Source of the DNA: a virus
Virus record (IMG/VR): IMGVR_UViG_3300036770_006325
Location: 1-37,282 of that record
DNA: 37,282 nt
Strand: one strand, 5' to 3'
Numbering within the stretch: the first letter of the stretch is position 1; every line of letters starts with the position of its first letter. The notes under the pieces were generated by a model. The model saw nothing but the letters and a program-made list of their open reading frames with translations, was not told the DNA's origin and made no database searches. The position numbers were made by a program, and so were the translations under genes. Below are positions 19,658 through 27,939 of the stretch, piece by piece.

Positions 19658-19853
19658 ATATAAATAAATATCATCTTTTAAAACCAAAAACTCAATAATT
19701 AAATAATTTAAGTGTGGACTAAATTATACTTAAAATTTTTGGTATATTTATTATTATAAAACTTAACCATGTTAAGTACTATCCCAAATATCAAATTGTT
19801 TCAACCCAAATTCTTTGGGGAGGAAAATAAGTCTCAAAAAAAAGGTTTAAAAA

Positions 19854-20435
19854 ATGGATATCATCAGAATCACCCTTGCGGGTCAAGGTTACGATGTAAT
19901 AAGGGGCATTGTTGCAAAAAAAGAATACAACAAAATCAAAAATTCTCTTAATAATGTATGGGTTAAAGATTTAAACAAAAGAATAACTAAAAATTTAAAA
20001 GGTTTTATAAAAGAGTTTCATGATTATGGTATAGCAAAAGGTGATATGGTAATAACCGTAAACAATCAAGAGTTTGTTAATTTACCTATTAGTGTTTTAG
20101 AAGGTTATAGTTTTAATGGTGCTGATTTAGTAGATTTGGAAGGTTATTCTTACCCTATTGTTGACGATGATGTTGTTATAACTTCGGTACAAAGTCTTGA
20201 AGGTGTTTTTATGGATGTCATGTTTGTTACTAAAGATGATTTTGATGTTAACAAATTAAAGTTTATCGAAAAGGAAATTCAAGATGAAAAAGAAAACGTT
20301 ATTATAAGTTCTTTAATCTCTGAGGTTTTTTACGATGGCGAACAGATTATGTTTACTGGAAATAACACTGACTTAAGAATGAGTAAAATCTATTATGACG
20401 ATAAATCAAGTAACAGTCAGTTAAAAACAAAATAG
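19854..20435 (+). CDS. Hypothetical protein
   Basis: 193 residues, acidic, no signal or membrane segment. ATG 19854 is preceded by an in-frame TAA, which fixes the start. Alternating hydrophobic strands (DMVITVNNQEFVNLPISVLEG) suggest a beta-barrel-like first half and a mixed second half. No known family. A TATATTTA box lies at 19742-19749, so about 100 bases of 5' UTR are expected; they hold a 60-codon frame I do not trust. Its end overlaps the convergent endonuclease gene by 19 bases. Confidence 0.65.
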   Translation: MDIIRITLAGQGYDVIRGIVAKKEYNKIKNSLNNVWVKDLNKRITKNLKGFIKEFHDYGIAKGDMVITVNNQEFVNLPISVLEGYSFNGADLVDLEGYSYPIVDDDVVITSVQSLEGVFMDVMFVTKDDFDVNKLKFIEKEIQDEKENVIISSLISEVFYDGEQIMFTGNNTDLRMSKIYYDDKSSNSQLKTK

Positions 20436-21145
20436 GGTTTAAAAATACTTTCAATATCTATTTTATTATCGTAATTTATTCTAATTAAAGTTATTTTTTT
20501 CTTTAAACAGAATTTAGATTTAATTTCATCTCTTTTTTTATTAAGGTCAAAACTTTTTTTACCACCCCAAGCTTTTATGGGTTTATGGTGTTGGATTCCA
20601 TCGTATTCTATACAAACATTGTAATCTGGTACATAAAAATCAAACCTTAAAGCTATTTTATCTTTACACCCCTCAAAACTGTGTTGTTGTATATATTTTA
20701 CCCCAAGAGTGTCTAAATAATCTTTAATCATTAATTCACCTTTTGAAATACAACAATTTGGACAACCGCTACCTAATAAGTGGTAATAAGGTACTTGTTC
20801 AAAAACACCGTGTTTAGGACAAATTATTTTAATTTTTGTATTATAATTTTTATAATCAGTTAAAGAATACTGGTATTTACCTTTATGCACACCTATTGCT
20901 TTTTCAATAAAATGAGAGCTGTTATATTGATGTTTTTCAGCTATTAATTTTGGCCTACAAATTGGACACCCACCCCTACCGTTTATGTGGTCATAAGGTA
21001 TAACTTCAAACACATCGTGACTTGGGCATATAACCTTAACTTTGGTTTTACTGTTCACGTATTTTGTTAATGAATAATCAAATTTATCTTTGTGAACTTT
21101 TTTTGATTTTAAAATAAAATCTTCAGTAGTTACTTTTTTTGGCAT
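20417..21145 (-). CDS. Vsr-like homing endonuclease with zinc-ribbon repeats
   Basis: 242 residues. Two tandem modules of about 65 residues share KVHKDKFDYSLTKY...ICPSHDVFE...GCPICR (second: VHKGKYQYSLTDY...CPKHGVFE...GCPNC), each with C...H...CxxC likely binding zinc and contacting DNA. The C-terminal part, RFDFYVPDYNVCIEYDGIQHH, is the nuclease core of Vsr/EDxHD homing endonucleases. Free-standing mobile gene. A 47-residue basic peptide gene lies just upstream and overlaps its start by 23 bases. Confidence 0.82.
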   Translation of the reverse strand: MPKKVTTEDFILKSKKVHKDKFDYSLTKYVNSKTKVKVICPSHDVFEVIPYDHINGRGGCPICRPKLIAEKHQYNSSHFIEKAIGVHKGKYQYSLTDYKNYNTKIKIICPKHGVFEQVPYYHLLGSGCPNCCISKGELMIKDYLDTLGVKYIQQHSFEGCKDKIALRFDFYVPDYNVCIEYDGIQHHKPIKAWGGKKSFDLNKKRDEIKSKFCLKKKITLIRINYDNKIDIESIFKPYFVFN

Positions 21146-21266
21146 GATATCTCTTTTTATTCCTTTCTTTTATAATTTCTTTGTTACGTTCGTAGTGTTC
21201 CATGCACCAACGTTTTTGAGCCTCTAATTTTTCTTCTTCTGTTAAGTATTTCTTTTTTCTCCCCAT
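21123..21266 (-). CDS. Basic 47-aa peptide upstream of an endonuclease
   Basis: Starts MGRKKKYLTEEEKLEAQKRW and continues CMEHYERNKEIIKERNKKRY, with a tail that overlaps the endonuclease start in another frame. A paralogue with the same first 15 residues sits at 36062-36214, overlapping an unrelated GIY-YIG endonuclease. Tyr/Asn/Lys-rich sequence of this type is common in mobile-gene DNA-binding regions. It may be a translation-coupling leader or a small DNA-binding partner. Confidence 0.7.
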   Translation of the reverse strand: MGRKKKYLTEEEKLEAQKRWCMEHYERNKEIIKERNKKRYHAKKSNY

Positions 21267-21320
21267 AAAGTATTATTATATAATATAAATATATAATAAC
21301 TTGGAAAAAACTTGTAAAAA

Positions 21321-21551
21321 ATGAAGAAAATATTGATTGACAATTTTAGAATTAACGATAATGTATTAATCACTTCTTATAATCCACCGATTAAGGCTAA
21401 AATTATGGATATGTATGAACTAGATCCAATGATGGTTGACGATGAATCTTTAAGGAAAAAATACCCAAAAGGTATCCCAGTGTTTGAAGTTGTGTTAGAA
21501 GATGATAGTAAATTACGTTCTTTTGTTAAAGACGTGGTTAAGAAAGCTTAA
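21321..21551 (+). CDS. Hypothetical protein (76 aa)
   Basis: 76 residues, MKKILIDNFRINDNVLITSY start; the pattern NDNVLITSYNPPIKAKIMDM...VFEVVLEDDSKLRSFV looks like a small SH3-type barrel in which the ends of the strands are conserved, as in YopX- or KOW-like proteins. Not assignable. Overlaps the end of the convergent gene by 14 bases. Confidence 0.6.
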   Translation: MKKILIDNFRINDNVLITSYNPPIKAKIMDMYELDPMMVDDESLRKKYPKGIPVFEVVLEDDSKLRSFVKDVVKKA

Positions 21552-22293
21552 TGAAGTAACCTTCTTGGATGTAATCAAGAACATCCTTAGTACCCCAATA
21601 ATAAGGTCCTTCCATTTTATCTAACATACCGGTGTGATATTCTAACTGTTTAACTTCATGTTTAGCCATGTTTATGTAATCACCCATTACAACATTTTTT
21701 AAATCTTTTTCAGGAACATCACGGTAGTTATTTAAATCAAAAGCTATCCAATAAGTCATGACCTCAACCTGATTATTATCTTTAAGGGTTATATAATATA
21801 AATTACCGTATAACATTGAAACTCTTTTAACCGGTTCTGATACATACCACCCATTAATATCATAATCTCCCAAACCTTTAGCCCATTCAAACTCATCAAT
21901 AGACTCTTTAATTATTTTTTTAAACCTAGATTCGTTTAAAGAATTAAAAACATCATCAGTGTTTAAAGGTTTGTGTATCATTAAAGACCAACCATCAACA
22001 ATCTCAACTTTTTTACCTTGTCTTTCGTATGCTTCTGTATCCTCTTTACTCCAACCACTTGTGTACATTAAACAATCGTTTTCTCGACCATAATGTTTAT
22101 CATACATTAAAGCACCGATTCCAATCATATATCGGTTATTTAAAGCACCTGTAAGTATATCTTCCCTTTTTCTAACAGTAGGTGTACCTGTATTACCACA
22201 CCATGTCCAATCGGGAAAAACTGCTTGTACTTTTGGTAAGACCATTTTAAAATGTGATTTTTCTAATGGTGGGTCAAAGTGAACTATTATCAT
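21538..22293 (-). CDS. Two-part protein with internal cleavage-like motif
   Basis: 251 residues. Residues 1-110 form one domain (PPLEKSHFKMVLPKVQAVFP...). At about 117-140 is NESRFKKIIKESIDEFEWAK, which contains the helix plus (I/L)xES...FEW signature found at the N-terminus or inside six other proteins here. Residues 141-251 form a second domain. The arrangement suggests two modules joined by a proteolytic site, as in the large polyprotein at 27940. Both domains are unknown. It follows the membrane protein with a 4-base overlap. Confidence 0.65.
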   Translation of the reverse strand: MIIVHFDPPLEKSHFKMVLPKVQAVFPDWTWCGNTGTPTVRKREDILTGALNNRYMIGIGALMYDKHYGRENDCLMYTSGWSKEDTEAYERQGKKVEIVDGWSLMIHKPLNTDDVFNSLNESRFKKIIKESIDEFEWAKGLGDYDINGWYVSEPVKRVSMLYGNLYYITLKDNNQVEVMTYWIAFDLNNYRDVPEKDLKNVVMGDYINMAKHEVKQLEYHTGMLDKMEGPYYWGTKDVLDYIQEGYFIKLS

Positions 22294-22895
22294 CTTTTAA
22301 TAACGTTTTTAATTGCATAGGCTCCTGCAGACAAAGTTAGACCCATTAATAAATCATCAACACGGTCAATATTAAAACCTTTAGCGTCAGCTAAGTCTCG
22401 CATAATGCTCATTACTGGGATAGATAAAAAAGTAAAAGCTAAAATATCTGTTAAAGATTGGATAACTATACCAAATTTTTTACCCACTATTTTAAATAAA
22501 CCAACAGTTTTTGTTACAAATCTTAATACAGGTTTAACTTCAGAATTTAAATCTCTACTTTTAATTTCGTCCATTAATTTTTTTATATCTTCATTTGATT
22601 TGGTTAGTAAAATATAAAAAACAACAACCAATAAGAGTGTTACATCATACTCTGTAATACTAATTCCTTTATTTTCTAGAAGAGTTTTAACAGGACCAAT
22701 AAAACCTGAAATACCTGCACTATATGTGAAAATAAAGTCAGCGTTTAATTTAAAATCATCAGCAACTTTCTTAACCAAATGTTTTTCTTTTGGTTCCACT
22801 TCTTCTTTCATAATGTTTTCATACATTGTATTAACTAAACCTTGAACATAAACTTCTTCAGTTAAAAGATTTAATGATATTTTAGATAAATTCAT
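22290..22895 (-). CDS. Membrane protein
   Basis: 201 residues from ATG 22895. Hydrophobic stretches at about 52-70 (FIFTYSAGISGFIGPV), 80-97 (VTLLLVVVFYILL), 145-165 (VIQSLTDILAFTFLSIPV) and 180-195 (LLMGLTLSAGAYAI) suggest three or four membrane segments. The N-terminus NLLTEEVYVQGLVNTMYENI is amphipathic and contains LTE, a possible prohead-type site. No known family. Confidence 0.65.
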   Translation of the reverse strand: MNLSKISLNLLTEEVYVQGLVNTMYENIMKEEVEPKEKHLVKKVADDFKLNADFIFTYSAGISGFIGPVKTLLENKGISITEYDVTLLLVVVFYILLTKSNEDIKKLMDEIKSRDLNSEVKPVLRFVTKTVGLFKIVGKKFGIVIQSLTDILAFTFLSIPVMSIMRDLADAKGFNIDRVDDLLMGLTLSAGAYAIKNVIKR

Positions 22896-22952
22896 ATACA
22901 ATAAATATGCTTTGTAATTATACTTGGGATATTTATAAATAAAATATTCTTT

Positions 22953-23609
22953 ATGAGAAAAGTAATCAGACTTAATGAAAACGATATTGAAAAATTGGTG
23001 AAGAAAATCATCAATGAAAACGAAGAATCCGTTGATAACATGGAAGAAGGTTCTAGTCGTTATATGTTCTTTTCAAACTTACAACAAATTAAAAGACAAT
23101 GTGAGTATCTATTAGAGTTTGATGAGAATCAAATTTCAGAAATACTAGAAAATGGGCATGATTGGGCTCAAGACCACATTGCCGAAGCAAAAAACAACAT
23201 GGACCAAGTGTTTGATTTCTTAATGAACGAAATCAAAGGTGATGGTGACAAACAAGATATGGTTATGGAACCACAAATGGAGGCTTACATAGAAAAACAT
23301 AGAGATAGAATAATTCATATAGACGAGTTCGGTTTTACCGAATTACTACCAATGAATGAAGATGGGGGTAAAGGTGCTTGTGCTAATAGAGGTTTAAGTA
23401 AACCATGGTCAACACCTGGTGGACCTAAAAAACGTTCTGTTTGTGTAAAAAACGGAAGTGGTAATGTGGTTAAAGTAAACTTTGGTGATCCAAACATGAG
23501 AATTAAAAAGTCTAACCCAGAAAGACGTAAATCTTTTAGAGCAAGACATAAATGTGATAACCCAGGTCCACGCTGGCGTGCACGCTATTGGTCCTGTAAG
23601 TTCTGGTGA
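22953..23609 (+). CDS. Leader-bearing protein with Cys/Arg/Trp-rich C-terminus
   Basis: 218 residues. The N-terminal 22 residues (MRKVIRLNENDIEKLVKKII) match the gene at 9547 almost exactly. The centre is acidic and helical. The last 60 residues hold a conserved module: GDPNMRIKKSNPERRKSF, RARHKCDNPGPRWRARYWSC. I recall this module from structural or head-associated proteins of large tailed phages, without a known function; the Cys residues may bind metal. Its 3' end overlaps the convergent GIY-YIG gene by 25 bases. Confidence 0.65.
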   Translation: MRKVIRLNENDIEKLVKKIINENEESVDNMEEGSSRYMFFSNLQQIKRQCEYLLEFDENQISEILENGHDWAQDHIAEAKNNMDQVFDFLMNEIKGDGDKQDMVMEPQMEAYIEKHRDRIIHIDEFGFTELLPMNEDGGKGACANRGLSKPWSTPGGPKKRSVCVKNGSGNVVKVNFGDPNMRIKKSNPERRKSFRARHKCDNPGPRWRARYWSCKFW

Positions 23610-24490
23610 TCTAATACAATACCTTTATAAGATTTTAACTTACCTTTAATAACTTTATCTATATTTGACCTATCTAAATTATTTTCTTTACAAAATTTAG
23701 ATAGGTCGTGTTTTAATATCCTCATAGTTAACTTTTTTTCTCTGTCGTATAATAAAACAGATTCAAAATTTAAACTATCGTATTCCTGACATTTTTCTAA
23801 AATCTCACTGTCAGTTTGTTTAGTATCTAAAAAACAATAATAACCCATATGTCTTTTAACACTTTTTGTATGCCCTCTTAATATATTAACAAAAAAATGT
23901 ATCTGTAAACTATTTTGTTCACAAAAACTTTGTAGATTTTTTATTCTGATGATGTTATTTTTTTCGTCAACCAATATCCAACTTTTTGACTTATTTAAAT
24001 TTTGTTCTACTAATCTGGCCGTGTTTTTCTGACGTATTTTATCTTTATGTTCCTCAGTGAATTTTTTACCCTTATTATACCCAATAAATTTAGTTCTAAT
24101 TTTTTCTTGGTATTCAATACTATTTAAAGTTTTTTGCCATTTTTCTGAATTTTTTAAACCTTGAGAAACTCTTTTGGATAATTCTTCCGATACAATTATT
24201 TTTTTCTGACCACCACCTAAGACATTATAACCATTAGGTACTAAAGAATTATAGTTGTCTATCCAATATATTTCTTTTTCATCTAATTCATCTAAAGTTT
24301 TTGCTTCATCAATAATCTCCCATTCAAAATTTTCAATACCGTATTTTTTTATAGCATTAAGAAATGGTCTATCAGTTTTATTTGACCTAGATTCTTTTAA
24401 ATGACTTTCAACTCTTTTATTTAAGTCTTGAACTGTTTGACCTATGTAAATCTTACCGTTTATTTTGTTTTTGATTTTATAAATTACCAT
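23585..24490 (-). CDS. GIY-YIG homing endonuclease with NUMOD domains
   Basis: 301 residues. N-terminal GIY-YIG domain: MVIYKIKNKINGKIYIGQT (catalytic Tyr residues), an Arg in NKRVESHLKE, and E of DEKEIYWI with NGYNVLGGG. Then NUMOD3-like DNA-binding segments (GYNKGKKFTEEHKDKIRQ) and C-terminal NUMOD1-like modules (IIRIKNLQSFCEQNSL and KLTMRILKHDLSKFCKENNL). Free-standing mobile gene, convergent with and overlapping the upstream gene. Confidence 0.9.
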   Translation of the reverse strand: MVIYKIKNKINGKIYIGQTVQDLNKRVESHLKESRSNKTDRPFLNAIKKYGIENFEWEIIDEAKTLDELDEKEIYWIDNYNSLVPNGYNVLGGGQKKIIVSEELSKRVSQGLKNSEKWQKTLNSIEYQEKIRTKFIGYNKGKKFTEEHKDKIRQKNTARLVEQNLNKSKSWILVDEKNNIIRIKNLQSFCEQNSLQIHFFVNILRGHTKSVKRHMGYYCFLDTKQTDSEILEKCQEYDSLNFESVLLYDREKKLTMRILKHDLSKFCKENNLDRSNIDKVIKGKLKSYKGIVLDHQNLQDQ

Positions 24491-24555
24491 AGTTATAGAC
24501 TATTTATTATATAAATATCCATAACTTTTAATGGAATTGTAAATTTTGGTAGATA

Positions 24556-25410
24556 ATGAAAAAATTAATAAAAAAAATATTAAAAGAATCGGAAGAAGAT
24601 TTTAAATGGATATCACCTAAAGTTAATTTAGATGATACTATAATTTATTTTGATAAAGGTTTAACCCCTACTCAGTGGGTTAAATTAAAAAATATTTTCA
24701 GAAGTGAAGGTGTTAATTATATAAATGGGGATTTAAACGATTTAGACAACCAAGTTCTTCATATCAGCAAAGGTGGTTTTAGAATTGATAAAGAAAAAAC
24801 TATACTTTGGATAAATTTTAGTAGATTGGAATCACAAAGTTTAGGTGGTACGTATACGATACACGAACTATTGGGATCTTCCGAATTTAAGTTGTTTAAT
24901 GCATATCATTTAATCGATTATTATGAAACTTTAGAAAACGATGGACATGAACACAATATTATTGAAAATGTGATTGATAAAGTTAAAGAAATCCTATTAC
25001 AAGAGGCTAAGAAAAAGAAAGCTGACCGTTGTACAAGAATCGCTAAACGTAAGTATGATGTTTGGCCTTCTGCTTACGCTTCAGGTGCTGTGGTTAAATG
25101 TCGTCAAGGCAAGATTTGGAAAAACGAAAATTTAGAGTATGATTTAGATACTTTGATGGAAAACAATGAATATGAGGAATTGTTAAATGAAGAACCTAAA
25201 AGAGACTTCTCAAAAGAAAAAGAAAAAGGCTTACATGGTTGGTTTGAACGTAGAGGTGGTAAAGGTAAATCAAAAGGTTGGGTAGATTGCAACACTTGTC
25301 GTGATGGTAAGTGTAAATCTTGTGGTAGACAAGAAGGGGAAAAAAGATCCAAATACCCAAGATGTCGACCAACGCCGTCACAGTGTAAAGGGTATAAAAA
25401 ACCTGATTAA
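24556..25410 (+). CDS. Leader-bearing modular protein, possible internal virion protein
   Basis: 284 residues. N-terminus MKKLIKKILKESEEDFKW: a basic helix ending in ILKE|S, like T4 capsid-targeting leaders. Residues 25-140 form an unknown domain. At 167-183 is KYDVWPSAYASGAVVKC, a motif I associate with large-phage and giant-virus proteins. The C-terminus has KGLHGWFERRGGKG and a four-cysteine cluster (C245, C248, C253, C256) plus C270 and C277. Internal LLNEE (209-213) is another possible cleavage point. First of four leader-type genes in a row, 2 bases before the next. Confidence 0.68.
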   Translation: MKKLIKKILKESEEDFKWISPKVNLDDTIIYFDKGLTPTQWVKLKNIFRSEGVNYINGDLNDLDNQVLHISKGGFRIDKEKTILWINFSRLESQSLGGTYTIHELLGSSEFKLFNAYHLIDYYETLENDGHEHNIIENVIDKVKEILLQEAKKKKADRCTRIAKRKYDVWPSAYASGAVVKCRQGKIWKNENLEYDLDTLMENNEYEELLNEEPKRDFSKEKEKGLHGWFERRGGKGKSKGWVDCNTCRDGKCKSCGRQEGEKRSKYPRCRPTPSQCKGYKKPD

Positions 25411-25412
25411 AA

Positions 25413-25844
25413 ATGAAAGAATTAATAAAGAAAATATTAAAAGAATCAGAAGAAGATTTTAGTTGGTTTGATACTAGTGAACCTGAATTAGTTCGAGACG
25501 GCGAACATCGATATGATATAATTGTAGATGTTATAGGTAAGGTTAAAGAATACAAAGGTTGGAGAATATCCCAAGATAGATTTGACGGTGTTGTTTATTG
25601 GACAGGTGTGGGTGGTTATACAGGTATGGCAACACCCGAATGGTCTGAATCTTTTGAGATTCCTGTTGATATCTCTTACGGTCCTGATGAACATGACAAC
25701 GTAACTGTAATTAAAACACCTAAATTTAAATACGTAATTGAAGTACAGGATTGGTATAGAAATAATTACTTTAAATTGGTTGATAAGGTATTAAAAGATT
25801 ATATAAATGAGGAAGAAGTTCCTGGCATAATTGAAACTGAATGA
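25413..25844 (+). CDS. Leader-bearing protein, unknown domain
   Basis: 143 residues beginning MKELIKKILKESEEDFSW, the same leader and cleavage-like site as the previous gene. After the site comes one domain of about 125 residues, rich in Trp, Tyr and acidic residues (DRFDGVVYWTGVGGYTGMA), not recognised. ATGA overlap with the next gene. The same unit, leader motif plus about 100 residues, is what the polyprotein at 27940 repeats. Confidence 0.68.
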   Translation: MKELIKKILKESEEDFSWFDTSEPELVRDGEHRYDIIVDVIGKVKEYKGWRISQDRFDGVVYWTGVGGYTGMATPEWSESFEIPVDISYGPDEHDNVTVIKTPKFKYVIEVQDWYRNNYFKLVDKVLKDYINEEEVPGIIETE

Positions 25845-27343
25845 AAAATTTAATTAAAAAAATATTAAAAGAAGAAATCTATCAGATTTTTGAGGCAGAT
25901 GAGATTTTTGACCCATTAGGTCATATCGGCGGTAAAGAACAAACCGATTTATCTGAACCTGAAGAAATGGGAATTAATGTCACCAAAGATTGTGTATTAA
26001 ACTTCTCAAATGGTAATATGAAATTACAATGGCCTTATTTCTCACTACCAGCTGGATATACATGTCCTTTTGCAACCCAATGTAAAACATTACCAGCAAA
26101 ATGGAAAGGTACTGCTAAACAAGGTAAGTTTGAAAAACCCGCTAGTTGGGAAAAAAATTACCAATTAGCTAAAGGTGCGAAATATCTTTGTTACGCAGGT
26201 CGAGCACAAGCTCAATACCCTGGAGCAAACATCCAAGCTTTCAGTAATTTAAATTTATTAAAAAAGTTTAAAACTAAAGAAAAAATGGCTGATTTAATTG
26301 TTAAATCCTTAAGATACCACGGTTTAGAAAGTACAGATTTATTTAGAATTCACGAGGCCGGAGATTTCTTCAGTCAAGAATACTTTGATGCTTGGTTAGA
26401 AGTTGCAAGAAGAATGCCAGGTACTTTGTTTTATGCGTATACAGTATCTTTACCGTTTTGGTTAAGTAGAAAAGGACAAATTCCTAAAAACTTTAAATTA
26501 ATCGCTTCAATGGATGAAGATAACGAAGAATTAATTAACGCAGAAGGTTTAAGATATGCGAAAGTAGTTGGTTCTACTGAAGAGGCAAGGGAACTTGGTC
26601 TAAGAATGGATGTTGATGATATGTTAGCTTGGGGAACTGATGATAGTTTTGCTTTACCTTTACATGGTTCACAACCAAAAGGTTCTGAGGCAGCTGAAAT
26701 CAGAAAGAAACAAACTAAGAAAGATGAAACAGGTAAGTCTTTTGACGAAAAATTAAAAGATGCGAAGAAAAGAAATCAAGATTATAAAAATAGATTACGT
26801 GCACAAGTTAAATCACAATTAAGAGGTGAGTTACCTTTTGACGCACCACCAACGGAAGGTGATGATGATTTTGATTTGGAAATTGAAGAATCGTATTATG
26901 GTTTAAACTATAATAAAAATTTCATTAACGAAAATTTAGAATTTGGTTCTGAAAATGTATTATTACAAGGTCATAAAGGTTATGATGGAAAAGTATTTGT
27001 TCATAGAAATTTAAACAAACCACCTTATTGGACAATAAAAGCAAGAAACGGTGAAGACGCTGGACTTGTTATTGGTTATGATAAAAGTGTTCATTTAAAG
27101 AATGTTGTATTTGTTGTTGGTGAGAAGTCACGTCAAAGAGTATTAGCATCAGGTCAAAAAAATGTTCACGCTGGTGTTGTTGGTGATATTGTTGATGGTG
27201 GTATGAATACTAATGGTTGGATCCCTGTAACATACAACCCTTATACGAACAGAACATTCGTAAGAGTAGATAACGGAGAACCTATTTTTAAAGCAAAAGA
27301 GGCAATCCTAAAAAATGAGAAAGAAGTATACGTTAAATTGTAA
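25841..27343 (+). CDS. Gp88-like protein with leader
   Basis: 500 residues. Leader MKNLIKKILKEE. Residues about 45-260 match the Gp88-type phage domain: YTCPFATQCK (C75, C81), YLCYAGRA (C117), LFRIHEAGDFFSQ (169-180) and TLFYAYT (195-201). The cysteines and R-I-H-x-x-G-D-F recall metal-binding enzymes, but the activity is not established. Residues 270-345 are a charged linker. Residues 365-500 form a second domain (ENVLLQGHKGYDGKVFVHRN...). FINENLE at about 361-367 is a possible cleavage site between them. TAATG overlap with the GIY-YIG gene. Confidence 0.72.
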   Translation: MKNLIKKILKEEIYQIFEADEIFDPLGHIGGKEQTDLSEPEEMGINVTKDCVLNFSNGNMKLQWPYFSLPAGYTCPFATQCKTLPAKWKGTAKQGKFEKPASWEKNYQLAKGAKYLCYAGRAQAQYPGANIQAFSNLNLLKKFKTKEKMADLIVKSLRYHGLESTDLFRIHEAGDFFSQEYFDAWLEVARRMPGTLFYAYTVSLPFWLSRKGQIPKNFKLIASMDEDNEELINAEGLRYAKVVGSTEEARELGLRMDVDDMLAWGTDDSFALPLHGSQPKGSEAAEIRKKQTKKDETGKSFDEKLKDAKKRNQDYKNRLRAQVKSQLRGELPFDAPPTEGDDDFDLEIEESYYGLNYNKNFINENLEFGSENVLLQGHKGYDGKVFVHRNLNKPPYWTIKARNGEDAGLVIGYDKSVHLKNVVFVVGEKSRQRVLASGQKNVHAGVVGDIVDGGMNTNGWIPVTYNPYTNRTFVRVDNGEPIFKAKEAILKNEKEVYVKL

Positions 27344-27939
27344 TGGCTATAGTTTATAAACATATAAGGTTAGATACCAATGAAGTTTTTTATGTTGGGA
27401 TAGGTAGAACTAATAAAAGACCTTATAATTTTGTAAAAAGAAGTTTACATCACAAGAATATAATAAAAAAGGCTGGTGTAGAGGTTGAAATTGTTTGTGA
27501 AAATATTACGTGGGATGAAGCTTGTGAAATGGAGATTAAATTAATAAAAGAATACGGTAGAATAGATTTAGGTAACGGCCCTTTAATTAATCGGACAGAT
27601 GGTGGAGAAGGCTCAAGAAATTTTGTTTTTTCTGAAGAAGAAAAAAATAGAAGAAGTGAATATGCTAAGAGACAACACAGAGAAGGAAAGATAGATTATA
27701 ATAAAATTTCTAAAACATTAAGTAATAAAACACTATCTAATGAACACAGAAAAAAAATATCAGAAGGTGTTAAAGGTAAAAATTCTAAACTAACTGAGAA
27801 TGATGTTAAATTAATTAAACTAAAATTGAAAAATGAACCCCATCTATCTGCCAAGAATATTGGTGACATTTTTGGTGTTAGTAAGTATGTAATAAAACAA
27901 ATAAGAAGTAATAACTCTTGGAAATACGTTCAAATTTAA
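27343..27939 (+). CDS. GIY-YIG homing endonuclease (variant)
   Basis: 198 residues. VYKHIRLDTNEVFYVGIGRT is the GIY-YIG start in the form found in many phage proteins; NKRPYNFVKRS and KLIKEYGRIDLGNG follow, then NRTDGGEGS. SNEHRKKISEGVKG is a NUMOD3-like DNA-binding repeat and SAKNIGDIFGVSKYVIKQI a helix-turn-helix. It is inserted between two leader-type genes in the same direction, with TAATG at its start and the next ATG directly after its stop, so it can move without breaking the operon. Confidence 0.88.
   Translation: MAIVYKHIRLDTNEVFYVGIGRTNKRPYNFVKRSLHHKNIIKKAGVEVEIVCENITWDEACEMEIKLIKEYGRIDLGNGPLINRTDGGEGSRNFVFSEEEKNRRSEYAKRQHREGKIDYNKISKTLSNKTLSNEHRKKISEGVKGKNSKLTENDVKLIKLKLKNEPHLSAKNIGDIFGVSKYVIKQIRSNNSWKYVQI

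Noticed and set aside
19769-19951. 60-codon ORF upstream of the gene at 19854
   Set aside because: It overlaps the better gene for about 100 bases in another frame, and its second half is only the frame-shifted reading of that gene. No coupling signal or promoter spacing favours it.
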